Of a DNA stretch of 64,000 nucleotides, positions 1 through 8,783 are shown in pieces. Position numbers and translations under genes: made by a program. Every line of letters starts with the position of its first letter. Within the stretch, counting starts at the first letter, position 1. Source of the DNA: Hymenobacter sp. 15J16-1T3B (GTDB lineage: Bacteria > Bacteroidota > Bacteroidia > Cytophagales > Hymenobacteraceae); NCBI RefSeq assembly GCF_020711235.1, contig NZ_JAJFAV010000014.1, forward strand, positions 62,001-126,000. The letters are read 5' to 3'. The notes under the pieces are model-generated. The model ran no database searches and had not been told where the DNA came from. It saw only the letters and a list, made by a program, of their open reading frames with translations.

Positions 1-410
1 TCCTTCCAATTCAGGTCGGCGGCAAGTCCGGTCGGCACCGGGAAAAACCCCGCGCTGCGGGTCAGGTCGCGTTTGGCTTGGAAGCGGCGCCCTTCTGTGC
101 CCAACGTAGCAATCACGTTGTCGCCTTGCTTGACGAGCACCACCCCGGGATCGGCCTGCAGGTCTTCGAAGACCTGAATCCCCGCGGTTTCCGAGGCCGC
201 CCCGCCGGCGTTCAACTCCAAGCGGTTCAGGCGGGCAATCAGGCCGATGACGCTCGACTGCGGGATCTGGTCGTCCAGCTTGAAAAAGGCGCTGTCCGCG
301 GCGTTGCGCAGCAGGGTCCCGACGTCGCGGAAGTCTATCGGCCACGCCGCAGGGGTTTCCAGCAGTTGGACGATGAGGCTGATGAACTGCGGGCGGGTGA
401 TCTGTGCCAT
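1..410 (-). CDS. Prophage late-region protein, 3' end outside window
   Basis: An ATG at 408-410 opens a minus-strand frame that runs off the left edge after about 136 codons without a stop. It begins MAQITRPQFISLIVQLLETP. I see no signal peptide, membrane segment or known domain in the visible part. It is the last visible gene of the tail block. A terminator-like hairpin and its own copy of the bipartite element (429-460) separate it from the upstream gene, so it probably starts a new transcript. Tail fibre, baseplate or lysis-side roles are all possible; I do not recognise it. Confidence 0.7.
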   Translation of the reverse strand, partial: MAQITRPQFISLIVQLLETPAAWPIDFRDVGTLLRNAADSAFFKLDDQIPQSSVIGLIARLNRLELNAGGAASETAGIQVFEDLQADPGVVLVKQGDNVIATLGTEGRRFQAKRDLTRSAGFFPVPTGLAADLNWK

Positions 411-428
411 AGTGCGTAGGGGCTGACA

Positions 429-460
429 CAAAGAACCCCGCCGCACCAAGGGGCCGAAAG
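429..460 (-). promoter_or_regulatory. Bipartite late element, copy a
   Basis: On the minus strand CTTTCGG begins at 460 and TTTG begins at 432, an offset of 28 nt. The start codon of the downstream gene (410) lies 18 nt beyond the TTTG. The first box sits in the loop of the terminator hairpin. Confidence 0.55.
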
Positions 461-479
461 CGGCACCGGTGCGGCGGGG
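431..479 (-). terminator. Rho-independent terminator after the 193-aa gene
   Basis: Minus-strand arms CCCCGCCGCACC (479-468) and GGTGCGGCGGGG (447-436) pair perfectly around a 20-nt loop. They are followed by TTCTTTG. The hairpin lies 20 nt past the stop at 499. Confidence 0.65.
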
Positions 480-498
480 TTGCTACAGGGCGAAGCGC

Positions 499-1080
499 TT
501 AGTCTTCGTCGGGGCCCAAGGGGAAGACGTTGGCGCCCTGCTTGGGCTCGAACTGGCTGCGGAAGCGGATCTGCCCCGTCAGCGTGCGGGCGTCGTCCCG
601 GCCGGTCGGAATGACCGAGTTGAGCTTCAGGCGGCCGTTGATGCCGTTCTGCCCGCCGCGCATGTACTTGCCGTCGAGCGTGACCGGCCACCAGTGCCCG
701 CTGTAGCCGCCGCCGGCCTGGGTGAGGCGGGCGAATTCGACGTTGGTGGAGTTGGTTTCCAGAATGGTCACGTCGATGGTGCGGTCGGCGGGGCCGGCGC
801 TGATCGTGTCGTTGCCGTACTGCAGCTCCGGGGCGTCGACGGCGGGCATGCCGCCCTCCGAGAGCTTGAAGACGATCATTTTCGTGTCGTCGTTGGCCGC
901 CAAGCGGGTGGTGACCTCCGTCAGGGAAGGCGCCGCCGCGAAGGGCTGTTTGGAGAATACGACCCAGCCGAAGCCGCCGCGGCCGATGTCGGCCGACGAG
1001 GCGCAGTCGGCGAAGAGGACCGTGGGCGCCGGAAACGACGCGCAATCGGCGGGAATTGTCGGGTTGTCTACCGATGCCAT
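499..1080 (-). CDS. Putative tail protein (193 aa)
   Basis: This is a 193-aa protein with ATG start, 12 nt after the stop of the DUF5977-type gene. It has no signal peptide or membrane segment. It is rich in beta-forming stretches and short polar loops with few lysines, and resembles a virion surface or tail-tube-like subunit more than an enzyme. A terminator follows it, so it ends a tail-gene transcript. The family is not recognised; the structural role is inferred from position downstream of the tape measure. Confidence 0.65.
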   Translation of the reverse strand: MASVDNPTIPADCASFPAPTVLFADCASSADIGRGGFGWVVFSKQPFAAAPSLTEVTTRLAANDDTKMIVFKLSEGGMPAVDAPELQYGNDTISAGPADRTIDVTILETNSTNVEFARLTQAGGGYSGHWWPVTLDGKYMRGGQNGINGRLKLNSVIPTGRDDARTLTGQIRFRSQFEPKQGANVFPLGPDED

Positions 1081-1092
1081 GAGAAAAAGGGG

Positions 1093-1614
1093 TTAGGGGT
1101 TGATGACTGCAGAGCAGGAACCGCACGGCACGGTGCCGGTGGTGTTGTAGGCCACGAAGTAGTTGGTGGCTTCGTCCTCCGTGGCGGCGCGCACGTCGCT
1201 GGGGTCGTTGGTGTTGTACATCAGGCAGCGGAAACAGCCTTCGCTGGATCCGCTGGTGTAGTAGAGCGGGGCCCACTGGTCGGCCTGTTGGGTGTCGCAG
1301 ACGCCGTTGGCGTTGGCGTAGGCTTGCTTGGTGGCGTCGAAGTAGGCCTGCGCTTGCTGGTCCGCGTCCGCCTGGCTGATGGCGCTGGTTTTGTAGCCGT
1401 CCGGCAAGGTGTAGGTCACCGCCGAACCAAACTGCCCGCTGGGGCAGTCGTTGCGCGTCACCGACTCGCTGATGCGCGCGGAGCGGAACACCGTGGGCAA
1501 GGGGCAGGCCGTCAGGTCGGTGTACCCGGCATCCACCCACCGCACGGTGCCGTAGGTGGGGCTGTTGGGGTTCATGTCCCGCTGTTGTTTCTCGACGCGG
1601 CCGGTGTTTGCCAT
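1093..1614 (-). CDS. DUF5977-type tail protein
   Basis: The 173-aa protein carries the DUF5977 signature: aromatic-rich SVTRNDCPSGQFGS (about residues 50-63), then a VTYTLPDGY stretch, ISQADADQQAQ, and the terminal YANANGVC (about 96-103). This family is common in Bacteroidota phages and large secreted proteins; its function is unknown. The N-terminus has a YGTVRWVDAGYT motif matching the W-x-D-x-G-x-T repeats at the C-terminus of the upstream 336-aa protein. It lies 9 nt downstream of that gene. Confidence 0.75.
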   Translation of the reverse strand: MANTGRVEKQQRDMNPNSPTYGTVRWVDAGYTDLTACPLPTVFRSARISESVTRNDCPSGQFGSAVTYTLPDGYKTSAISQADADQQAQAYFDATKQAYANANGVCDTQQADQWAPLYYTSGSSEGCFRCLMYNTNDPSDVRAATEDEATNYFVAYNTTGTVPCGSCSAVINP

Positions 1615-1623
1615 GTAAGTAGA

Positions 1624-2634
1624 TTATTCTTCGGAGCCCCCGGAGAAGGAATCCTGCGCGCAGCGGGTGCGGCCGGTGTCCTGCCAAGTGGCCGTGGTGT
1701 CTTGCTCGCAGCGGGTCAGGCCGGTGTCTTGCCAGTCTTCCGCCGTGTCGCTGGTGTCGCCGCAGCGCCACCCCCGCACCGCGTAGCCGTCTTCCGGCAC
1801 CGGCACGGCCACGAGGGGCGCCGGGGCAGCGCAAGTGCCGGCGGCCGTGGTCACGACTTCCAGCGCCTCCACCGTCACCGTCACCGACGAGCGGCACCGG
1901 TCGGCGGCGTCGTAGCTGAGCGCCACTCGTTCGCCCCGCGTTTCGGGGAAATCGGAGAGCGTCACGTGCGCGTGCGACCGGATGCCGCTCAACGCCTCGC
2001 GCAGCCACGCCGGCAGCGGCGGTGTGGTAAAGGTGGCCGTGGACGCCACGGCCCGAAAGTCCAGCACGTCGCGCCCGAAAGCGTCTTTGCTGGTTTCGCT
2101 GTATTCCTTGGGCTCCCCGTGCCACACGGTGGCCCCGGGCATGTACAAGCGCTGGTGCAAGCCCGTGCCGTAGGGAACCGACCCGAGCGGGGTGTCGTGC
2201 CACCACTCCAGCACGGGCGCGGCCGACAAGTCCTCGTAGACCACGAAGACCGGCGAGACCACTTCGTTGTCCAGCCGCAGGCGTAGTCGACGCCCGCAGG
2301 GCAGGGCCAGGCCGTCGATCAGGTCGCCGTAGTAGAGCAGGTAGTCGGTGTTGCTGGCTGCGTCATAGTACAGCTCCACGGGCAGGTAGAGCGGCGCCCC
2401 CGGGGTAGCCGGGTCGACCACCAAGGCTTGCACCACCGCCTCAGTCTCGGCATCGATGACGTCGGCGCAGTCCAGCCGCCGGGTGGCGCTGTGGGGGCGG
2501 GCCCAGTGAAACGGCAACAGCCCGCCGGCCGGCGCCGCCACGGCGTACGGGCCGCCCCACGGCGCGGCGCAGCCGGGTGCTTCGGCGTCGGGCGGGTAGG
2601 CCACAGGCCCCAGGGGGAAGACGGAGAGGTTCAC
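1624..2634 (-). CDS. Tail protein with C-terminal WQDTG-x-TRC repeats
   Basis: A 336-aa protein. The frame opens with GTG at 2634, directly after the TAA of the upstream gene (2635-2637), which suggests translational coupling. The C-terminus has two near-identical copies of WQDTGLTRC/WQDTGRTRC about 16 residues apart plus a weaker one, each ending in cysteine. The body is beta-rich with no enzyme motif. Repeats of this type recur in tail and appendage proteins of Bacteroidota prophages. A baseplate or receptor-binding accessory role is inferred only from position. Confidence 0.65.
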   Translation of the reverse strand: MNLSVFPLGPVAYPPDAEAPGCAAPWGGPYAVAAPAGGLLPFHWARPHSATRRLDCADVIDAETEAVVQALVVDPATPGAPLYLPVELYYDAASNTDYLLYYGDLIDGLALPCGRRLRLRLDNEVVSPVFVVYEDLSAAPVLEWWHDTPLGSVPYGTGLHQRLYMPGATVWHGEPKEYSETSKDAFGRDVLDFRAVASTATFTTPPLPAWLREALSGIRSHAHVTLSDFPETRGERVALSYDAADRCRSSVTVTVEALEVVTTAAGTCAAPAPLVAVPVPEDGYAVRGWRCGDTSDTAEDWQDTGLTRCEQDTTATWQDTGRTRCAQDSFSGGSEE

Positions 2635-4680
2635 TTAGGCGAATTGATCTTGGTTGAACTGGCCGGTGTGGAATTGCTTGGGCGTGCCGGGCAGGCCGGT
2701 CGCAGGACCCAGTCCGGTTAAGGGGGGCAGCAGCGGGGTGACCTCCACTTGCCCGCTGGCCATGTTCCAGCGCGCTTGTTGCAGGGTGGCCACGCGGCTC
2801 AGGCTTGTGTGCACGGTCACGCCGTAGGGCAAGGCCGACAGGTCGCAGAGCGGCGCCACGAACGCGGCCTGCTTGCGTTGCGGGCGCAGGCCGGCGAAAA
2901 CCACCGGTTCGCCGTTTACCGTGGCGGTGAGCTTCACCCGCCCGAAGCGGTGGTAACGCCGCACCAGCTGCGCCGCGGAGACCGGCCGGTTGCCTTGGCG
3001 CAGCAAGCCGCCGGGCCCCGGGGCCAAGACGACCAGCGCGTCATCGGGCAAGGCGTCGCCGCTGAGCACCATCCCGGCCACGTCCCCCGTCAGCTTGGTG
3101 ACGGTGCGGGTGCTGGTGTTTTCGTCTTCGCGGGTGTTGGTTTCGGCGGGCTCGTACTCAATGGCGGCTTCGCGGAAGTTCACCGAGGCGCTTTCCTCGC
3201 TGATGGCGTTGGTGATGCTCAGCACTTCCTTGCGCGGCAACAGGGCCTGCAGGTACTCGTACTCGTTCGGGCCGCCCGCGGCGGGGCCGCCGGTCAGATC
3301 AACGGTGGTGTCCGGATCGGGCGCGAACAAGCTGCGGTGCTCAATGCGAAACTTGCCGTTGCCGTCGATGAACCACCCGCAATCGTACATGGTGCACAAA
3401 TCCTCGACAAACTGCTTCAGGGTCAACTTGAGCTTGCGGGCTGGGTCGGAAACGTTGTAGCGCTTCACGTCCGAGGCAGCAGCTACCAGCAGGCCGGGCA
3501 GCTCGTTGGCCGCTGGGTTGGCACCGGTGGCGTAGCTCGTGGCGGCGCTGAAGTGCTGCGAGAGGTCCGCCGCAAGCGTAGGCGCCAAACGGGGCAGCGT
3601 GCCGCGCAGTACGTGGTTCAAGGCCTCCAGGAGCGGAATACCCCGGGTAAAGCGGAACCGACCAAACCGCCACCACAAGCTTTTGCAGTTGGTGCGGTTC
3701 ACTTGTTCCCGCACGTTGAGGCACGTCGGACACTCGGGCTCGTTGTTGGCACCCTCCTCTCCCCCCAGGTTTACACCGTCTGGCCCGGTAACCTGAACAT
3801 AGTCCGTGCCTGGGCTCGCGGCGCCACAGGGCAGCAGCAGTATTTCGGCGCCGTACTTACGGCTCCAGTCGTTGTAGTGAGTGATTTCGTAGGGTTTGAA
3901 GCCGGCAATCTGCGGAGGCTTCACGTAATGCGCCACCGGGGGCGTAACGGTGCGGTCGTCGCTGTATACCTCCCAGCCTGTAGCTGTCAGGTCGACGGGC
4001 AGATACGTTACCCCGTCGTCATCGAGCACCATTGGGACGTTGCGCTTCACCAAGCGAAACAGCAGCAGCATCCGTTCGCGGACCCCGCCGTGGGTCAGCG
4101 TGCCGGAAATCCACGAACTGCTGCGTAAGAATACCGCCCACCCGTCCGTGCCGGCCACGTCGCCCTCTTGCCCTTTGTCGATACGCCGGAACTCCAACGC
4201 GGTGCCGTCCGTGATGCCACCCGATTCGGCGTTGGTGTAAATACCCAGCTCGCGCAGGTTGGTGCTGCTGCTTACCCGGGCTCCGGTGTAGGCCAGAACG
4301 TTTACCGGCTTCTCCCACGCCTCCAACAGGGCTTGGTAGTCGTCGGCAGGCTTTAGACTCACCTTGCACACGCAATCCGCCACGTTCCACTTCACCTCGT
4401 TGAGAGTGAACTGCCCCACGCGCCGGCTAATCCAAGCTTTGCCATCCCAAGCTTCCGCTTCCAAATACACCGCCCCGCCCCGGTCGCTGCTGCGCTCAAC
4501 GGCGTAGAGATAGGTGAAATCCTGCCCGCGAAACGTAGCCTCGCCTTCCAGTTTGTCGCGGGCGAAGAAGCGCGTCAGGTCCTCTTCCGCGGCCCGCACA
4601 AGGGTATCAACGCCTTCCGGCGTACACGGAAAGCGGGTGCCCAGCAGTACCAGAAACCAGCGGAGAGATGAAACGGCCAC
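2635..4680 (-). CDS. Large tail or baseplate protein (681 aa)
   Basis: A 681-aa protein directly after the tape measure, where siphoviruses encode distal tail or tail-hub proteins. The start is GTG at 4680; an in-frame TGA lies four codons upstream and no nearby ATG follows. The middle part has a Cys cluster (ECPTCLN and NRTNCKS). There are no membrane segments. The GTG lies inside a stem-loop (aacggcc and its complement flanking ggct/agcc, about 4673-4705) and 4 nt after the TTTG of bipartite element copy b, so the mRNA may be leaderless and structured. Tail-hub function is inference. Confidence 0.7.
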   Translation of the reverse strand: MAVSSLRWFLVLLGTRFPCTPEGVDTLVRAAEEDLTRFFARDKLEGEATFRGQDFTYLYAVERSSDRGGAVYLEAEAWDGKAWISRRVGQFTLNEVKWNVADCVCKVSLKPADDYQALLEAWEKPVNVLAYTGARVSSSTNLRELGIYTNAESGGITDGTALEFRRIDKGQEGDVAGTDGWAVFLRSSSWISGTLTHGGVRERMLLLFRLVKRNVPMVLDDDGVTYLPVDLTATGWEVYSDDRTVTPPVAHYVKPPQIAGFKPYEITHYNDWSRKYGAEILLLPCGAASPGTDYVQVTGPDGVNLGGEEGANNEPECPTCLNVREQVNRTNCKSLWWRFGRFRFTRGIPLLEALNHVLRGTLPRLAPTLAADLSQHFSAATSYATGANPAANELPGLLVAAASDVKRYNVSDPARKLKLTLKQFVEDLCTMYDCGWFIDGNGKFRIEHRSLFAPDPDTTVDLTGGPAAGGPNEYEYLQALLPRKEVLSITNAISEESASVNFREAAIEYEPAETNTREDENTSTRTVTKLTGDVAGMVLSGDALPDDALVVLAPGPGGLLRQGNRPVSAAQLVRRYHRFGRVKLTATVNGEPVVFAGLRPQRKQAAFVAPLCDLSALPYGVTVHTSLSRVATLQQARWNMASGQVEVTPLLPPLTGLGPATGLPGTPKQFHTGQFNQDQFA

Positions 4681-4684
4681 GGCT

Positions 4685-4716
4685 CAAAGCAAGCCGCGGC
4701 CGTTGGGGGCCGAAAG
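4685..4716 (-). promoter_or_regulatory. Bipartite late element, copy b
   Basis: CTTTCGG begins at 4716 and TTTG at 4688 on the minus strand, offset 28. Only 4 nt separate the TTTG from the GTG start at 4680. The first box touches the tape-measure stop codon (4717-4719). Confidence 0.55.
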
Positions 4717-7700
4717 CTAGGCCGGACGGAAGGTAAGCGGGTAGTTCACCAACTGCTCGCTGCCGTTAGGGAAGCGGTATAACAGCTGGCCCGGGCGCAG
4801 GGCCATGACGTCCGGACGGCCGGCGGTGGTGGCAACGTGCTGTTTGATGGCCGCCAGCTCGGTTTGCATCCCGGCCATTTTCGCTTCCAACGGCCCCCAG
4901 GACTGTTGCTGCTGAAGTACAACGAGTTTCGCAGCTTCTGCTTGCATCTTGCCCGGCACGGAGTAATCGGGCAACAAGGCCCGTAAATGCGGGTGCGTCC
5001 AGTCAATGTCCTCGGGCCGGCCTTTCCACAGCGGCATCAGCAGCGGGTCGCCGTATTTGGCCGTGGGCTCGTGCGGCATGACGAACTCCTTGCCGTGCAC
5101 CACGCCCCGTTCCTCGTGAATGCTGGCGCCACCGGTCGGGCCACCGGTGAAGAACCCGGCCCCGCTGGTGTTCGTCCCGCCGTTGTTGATGGCCTGCAGC
5201 GCTTTCAGCTTGCTGGCCACGAAGGCGCCGATCATGGTGCCGATCAGGCCAATGGCGATGCCGGTACCTAGTCCAGGAATAACGTTCAGGGGCGCTGTTA
5301 CCTCAAAGATGGTCGCGGAGGCACTGGCCAGGCTCGACACCTGCAGCACCGTTTCCAGCAGCAAGCGGGCTTTGGCCGCTTTCTTTTGGTCTTCGATGGC
5401 TTCGGCCCGGGCGGCCTTCTCGACGTTGAGTTTGTCGCGGGTGGCCTGAATGTCGTTGGCAACCCCGGCTTTGGACAAGGCAATTTGCGTCTGCAGTTCG
5501 TTTTGCAGCTCGCTGATGTTGCGCGTGCGCAGCTCTACCCGGGCCTGGGCGTTGGCCAGCTCGGCTTGGTAGAGGTTGTCTAACTGGCCCTTGAACTGCG
5601 AAAAGGCTTGGTCGAGCAGTTGCCGGTTTTCGTCGCTGTCGTTTTCGCCAAGCACCAGCTTGTAGAAGAAGTCCTCGACCTTGTGCCGCTTCTTCTCCGC
5701 GTCGACGGCGTTCAGCCCGTTTTTCACCTGGGCCAGCCGGGCGGCAATGGACGCGCGCTGCAGCTCGGCTTCCTTGCCGGTTAAGAGCAAGGTGTTGTTC
5801 AAGCTCTTTTGCAAGAACTCCTGTTCAATCTTGAGCAGCGCTTCCCGTTCCGCGCGCTTGGCCTCGATGACGCTCACGCCCGTGCCGGCCCCGTAATTCT
5901 CGCCTACGGTGGTGGTCACGATGCTCGTTGCCAAATCCCTCCCCTGGGTGGCATCTTCCGAGGCTTCTTTGAAGCGCTGGGCCAATAAGTCACGTTGTTT
6001 GGCGGCTTCGATGGCCACGAGTAAATCCGCCTGCCCTTGGGCATCCCGGGCCTGCTTCTCGTAGTTGCGCTCGATGGCCTCGCGCTCTTTCTCCCGGCTG
6101 TCGGCTTGCAAGGCAAAGAGTTTGTCGGCGTGCTCCTGGGCCAGCTGCCGCAGCGTGCTGTAATACCGATCCGTTGCTGCCGCTTGGAGTTGAAACAGTT
6201 GCTCTTGCTGCACCCCGTCCACCACGCCATCGGCATTTGCACCCCGGCCGCCGGCTTTGCGCACGGCTTGCTCGCGCTCGATTAGCTTCTGCTTGATGAC
6301 CTCGATTTGTCGGAGGTCGGCTTGAAATTGCTGCTCGGCTCGTACGCGCTGCTCGTCGGTGGCTTTGATCTGGGCTTGCTCCGCCAGGTTCGTAAGCGTG
6401 GCGCGCTCTTGGGCCAGAGCCCGCAGCGCCGCGCCGAGTTTGTCGGCGGTTTGCTTGGTGCGTTTTTCGACTTTGCCGAGCAGCCGGTCCAACTCCTTTT
6501 CGTCGGCGGCAATCTGTGCAACCAACGCTTTGCGCGAAGCTTCGAAGTCGGGACCAGCTTTGAGGTTGTTCAAGTCCTCCTGCTCGTTTTTGATCTTCTC
6601 GCGCAGGGCGGCAATAACGCCGAGGGTAGTTGCCTCTGCCTGTAAGGCGGCTTGGTTCTTTTTAAAGGCGGCTTCGTTGGCCCGATCCTGTTGTTTGAGT
6701 AGTTCTATCTGAGTTTTAATGCCAATGGCTTGCTGTTTGGCTGCCTCAGCACTGCCCCGCCCCACCGTCGCCCCTTCGCGCGCATTGGCGACATAATCGA
6801 ATGCACTGCGGCTTTGGCGCCCCTGGTTGAGCTGTTCAAGCCTGATAGTAGCTTCAGATAGTTGCTTCTGAATATTTACGGATGCCTGACCATAGGCAAA
6901 TGACAGCGCTTGGCTCGCGTCTTTCCCCGATGCTTTTGCTCGCTCTGCCACAAGGGCAAACCGCTTTTCAGCTTCTGTGGCAAACCGGTCCGATTCCTTA
7001 GCCGCTAGGTCTACTGCTTGCTGGTCGGAGCTTTTCAAAGAAGCGGTCAACTGCTCAGTTGCCGAGCGCAGCCCTTTGGTAAATACACTAAACGCAGGGC
7101 CAGCCTTCTCCGACAGTACCCTAAACAGTTCAGTGAATGAGTTGGCCAGCTTCGCGTTTTCGCCGGCCGCTTCTGCTGCCAGTGCTGCTGCCGTCCCCTG
7201 AACGCCCTCCAAGTCCCCAAGGCTGAATAAGTAGCCCGTAATGGCTTCTTTGGTCTTCGCTACTTCGGTAGTAACCCCGCGGTAGGTGAAGGCCACTTTG
7301 TCTCCGCTCTGCTTGGCCGTGATACCAAATTCTGCCAGGCGCTCATTTTGGCCGGCCACGGAATCAACCACGGCTTCGGCAAATTGGTCAATCGTTTTCC
7401 CCGAGGTAGCAGCAATGTCGCTGAGCTGCCTTAGTTGCTCCTTGGTTGGTCGAATACCCCGGTTGACCAGGTTGGCATAGCTTTCCTCCAGCTTGACGGC
7501 GTCGACCCCGGCTTCATTGGCGAAGCTATCCAGTAAACTGATCTGGCTGTTGGCCGCCCCACGGTCCCCGCCAAAGGCTGTGGTCAAGCGGGCCCGAATC
7601 CGGCCGAGGTCTTCGCCGGCTTCCACGATCTTTTCGCGGAACGCATTGATGCGGTCCAGGGCGAAGAAGGCGGCCCCAGCGGCCAAGCCCCGCTGAAAAA

Positions 7701-8277
7701 TACCCACCAAGCCGCTGGCGGACTTGCCCGCGCCCTCCGTGGCCGAGGCCTGGGTTTTCGCGGATTGCGCTTGTGCTTTCGCCGCCGCCGCCGCGTCCTT
7801 GGAAGCAGCAGTGGCGAGCTTCGTCGCGTTGACCTCCTGCCGGCGGGCCTCACGCACCCGTTCAACGGCGGCTCTTTCCTCATCGATGGCCTTGCGAGTC
7901 AGCGCAATTTCGACGCGCACTTGCTCCTGGGCCCGGCGGTTCTTGTCCAGTTCGTTGCGCAGGCGCTGTTGCTCGACAACGTTGGTTGACTCCTTGCGGG
8001 CCTTCTTCAGTTCACGCTCCTGTGCCGTCAGTTCGCCAATGACACCCGACAACTCCCGTAACACGGTTTGCGCCTGGCGCTGCTCGGCTACTTGCTTGGC
8101 CAACGAGTCGGAATAGCGGGTAGCTGCAGCGGCAATGTCGGCATACGACTGCTTGGTCTTGGCCTGGGATTCATCGACGGCCTTTTCAAACAAGCCGAGC
8201 TTGTCTATGCCCGCCTGTAGTCCGTTTAGTAGCTCAGAGGCATCGAATTTGTATTTCTGGGTCAGGTCTTCGGCCAT
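4717..8277 (-). CDS. Phage tail tape measure protein
   Basis: A 1186-aa protein with ATG at 8275-8277. It is almost wholly alpha-helical and coiled-coil, with long runs rich in Ala, Gln, Glu, Lys and Arg. One hydrophobic block (about residues 970-1020, encoded near 5210-5370) is rich in Gly and Ile and of tape-measure type. It is followed by a Gly-rich segment and a conserved-looking HEERGVVHGKEFVMPHEPT stretch. This is the typical layout of siphovirus tape measures, which set tail length; at roughly 1.5 angstrom per residue the tail would be near 180 nm (inference). It follows the tail-assembly chaperone, from which it is separated by two inverted cargo genes. Confidence 0.92.
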   Translation of the reverse strand: MAEDLTQKYKFDASELLNGLQAGIDKLGLFEKAVDESQAKTKQSYADIAAAATRYSDSLAKQVAEQRQAQTVLRELSGVIGELTAQERELKKARKESTNVVEQQRLRNELDKNRRAQEQVRVEIALTRKAIDEERAAVERVREARRQEVNATKLATAASKDAAAAAKAQAQSAKTQASATEGAGKSASGLVGIFQRGLAAGAAFFALDRINAFREKIVEAGEDLGRIRARLTTAFGGDRGAANSQISLLDSFANEAGVDAVKLEESYANLVNRGIRPTKEQLRQLSDIAATSGKTIDQFAEAVVDSVAGQNERLAEFGITAKQSGDKVAFTYRGVTTEVAKTKEAITGYLFSLGDLEGVQGTAAALAAEAAGENAKLANSFTELFRVLSEKAGPAFSVFTKGLRSATEQLTASLKSSDQQAVDLAAKESDRFATEAEKRFALVAERAKASGKDASQALSFAYGQASVNIQKQLSEATIRLEQLNQGRQSRSAFDYVANAREGATVGRGSAEAAKQQAIGIKTQIELLKQQDRANEAAFKKNQAALQAEATTLGVIAALREKIKNEQEDLNNLKAGPDFEASRKALVAQIAADEKELDRLLGKVEKRTKQTADKLGAALRALAQERATLTNLAEQAQIKATDEQRVRAEQQFQADLRQIEVIKQKLIEREQAVRKAGGRGANADGVVDGVQQEQLFQLQAAATDRYYSTLRQLAQEHADKLFALQADSREKEREAIERNYEKQARDAQGQADLLVAIEAAKQRDLLAQRFKEASEDATQGRDLATSIVTTTVGENYGAGTGVSVIEAKRAEREALLKIEQEFLQKSLNNTLLLTGKEAELQRASIAARLAQVKNGLNAVDAEKKRHKVEDFFYKLVLGENDSDENRQLLDQAFSQFKGQLDNLYQAELANAQARVELRTRNISELQNELQTQIALSKAGVANDIQATRDKLNVEKAARAEAIEDQKKAAKARLLLETVLQVSSLASASATIFEVTAPLNVIPGLGTGIAIGLIGTMIGAFVASKLKALQAINNGGTNTSGAGFFTGGPTGGASIHEERGVVHGKEFVMPHEPTAKYGDPLLMPLWKGRPEDIDWTHPHLRALLPDYSVPGKMQAEAAKLVVLQQQQSWGPLEAKMAGMQTELAAIKQHVATTAGRPDVMALRPGQLLYRFPNGSEQLVNYPLTFRPA

Positions 8278-8281
8278 GCCC

Positions 8282-8313
8282 CGAAGGTCTATTGGGGAGC
8301 TTGGGGCCGAAAG
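8282..8313 (-). promoter_or_regulatory. Bipartite late element, copy c
   Basis: CTTTCGG begins at 8313; at offset 28 (8285) the second box reads TTCG rather than TTTG. As in copy b, exactly 4 nt separate it from the downstream start codon (tape measure, 8277). Confidence 0.5.
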
Positions 8314-8340
8314 CGGCTGGGAATATGTATTATGGCGGCC

Positions 8341-8661
8341 ATGAAGATGATATATGGCCCATTATTGCTACTTGTTGCAGCCTGTAGCCCAAATGCTAAA
8401 TATGAGACAGCCATTAAAGAACATATGGCTATGACACTGACTGATCCAGGTGCTTATGAGCCACTAGAGTTTGGGCCGCCTGCTATTGCCAGGAAGAAAG
8501 ACCTATATAGCACAGATGACACCTCAAAAATTGGCGTCAAAATGTGGCATAGGTTCAGGGCCAAAAATGTATACGGAGGCGCAGTAATCAATACTCAATA
8601 CTTCATCATTGAAGAATCGGGGATTGTCACAAGCATAGACGACTCAACGAAGGCGTACTAG
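8341..8661 (+). CDS. Small lipoprotein, prophage cargo gene
   Basis: A plus-strand gene of 106 aa inside the minus-strand tail block. The chosen ATG at 8341 gives a compact signal: MKMIYGPLLLLVAAC, with the lipobox VAAC, so it is probably a lipoprotein; an in-frame ATG at 8332 is possible. The mature part is short, mixed alpha/beta, with FGPPAIARKKD near the middle. Base composition is clearly lower in GC than the flanking phage genes. An intrinsic terminator follows at 8710-8730. The orientation, own terminator and composition mark it as a moron that may be expressed from the lysogen. Function unknown; an envelope or superinfection-related role is possible. Confidence 0.7.
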   Translation: MKMIYGPLLLLVAACSPNAKYETAIKEHMAMTLTDPGAYEPLEFGPPAIARKKDLYSTDDTSKIGVKMWHRFRAKNVYGGAVINTQYFIIEESGIVTSIDDSTKAY

Positions 8662-8709
8662 GCAGACTAGCCTATTTGCTGGCCATCGCTTCCCTTTAAT
8701 TCCCCATAC

Positions 8710-8730
8710 GCCCCTGGAATGGGGCTTTTT
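8710..8730 (+). terminator. Terminator after the lipoprotein gene
   Basis: GCCCC (8710-8714), loop TGGAAT, GGGGC (8721-8725), then five T. It lies 50 nt beyond the lipoprotein stop and separates it from the second cargo gene. Confidence 0.7.
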
Positions 8731-8783
8731 GTTCTTGGCCTGGTCCCGTTATTGGGCCGCACTTTCTCTCCCTTGCCCTTGTT

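Noticed and set aside
335-2206. 623-codon minus-strand frame
   Set aside because: Arg/His/Gly-rich read-through of three real genes in another phase; no domain.
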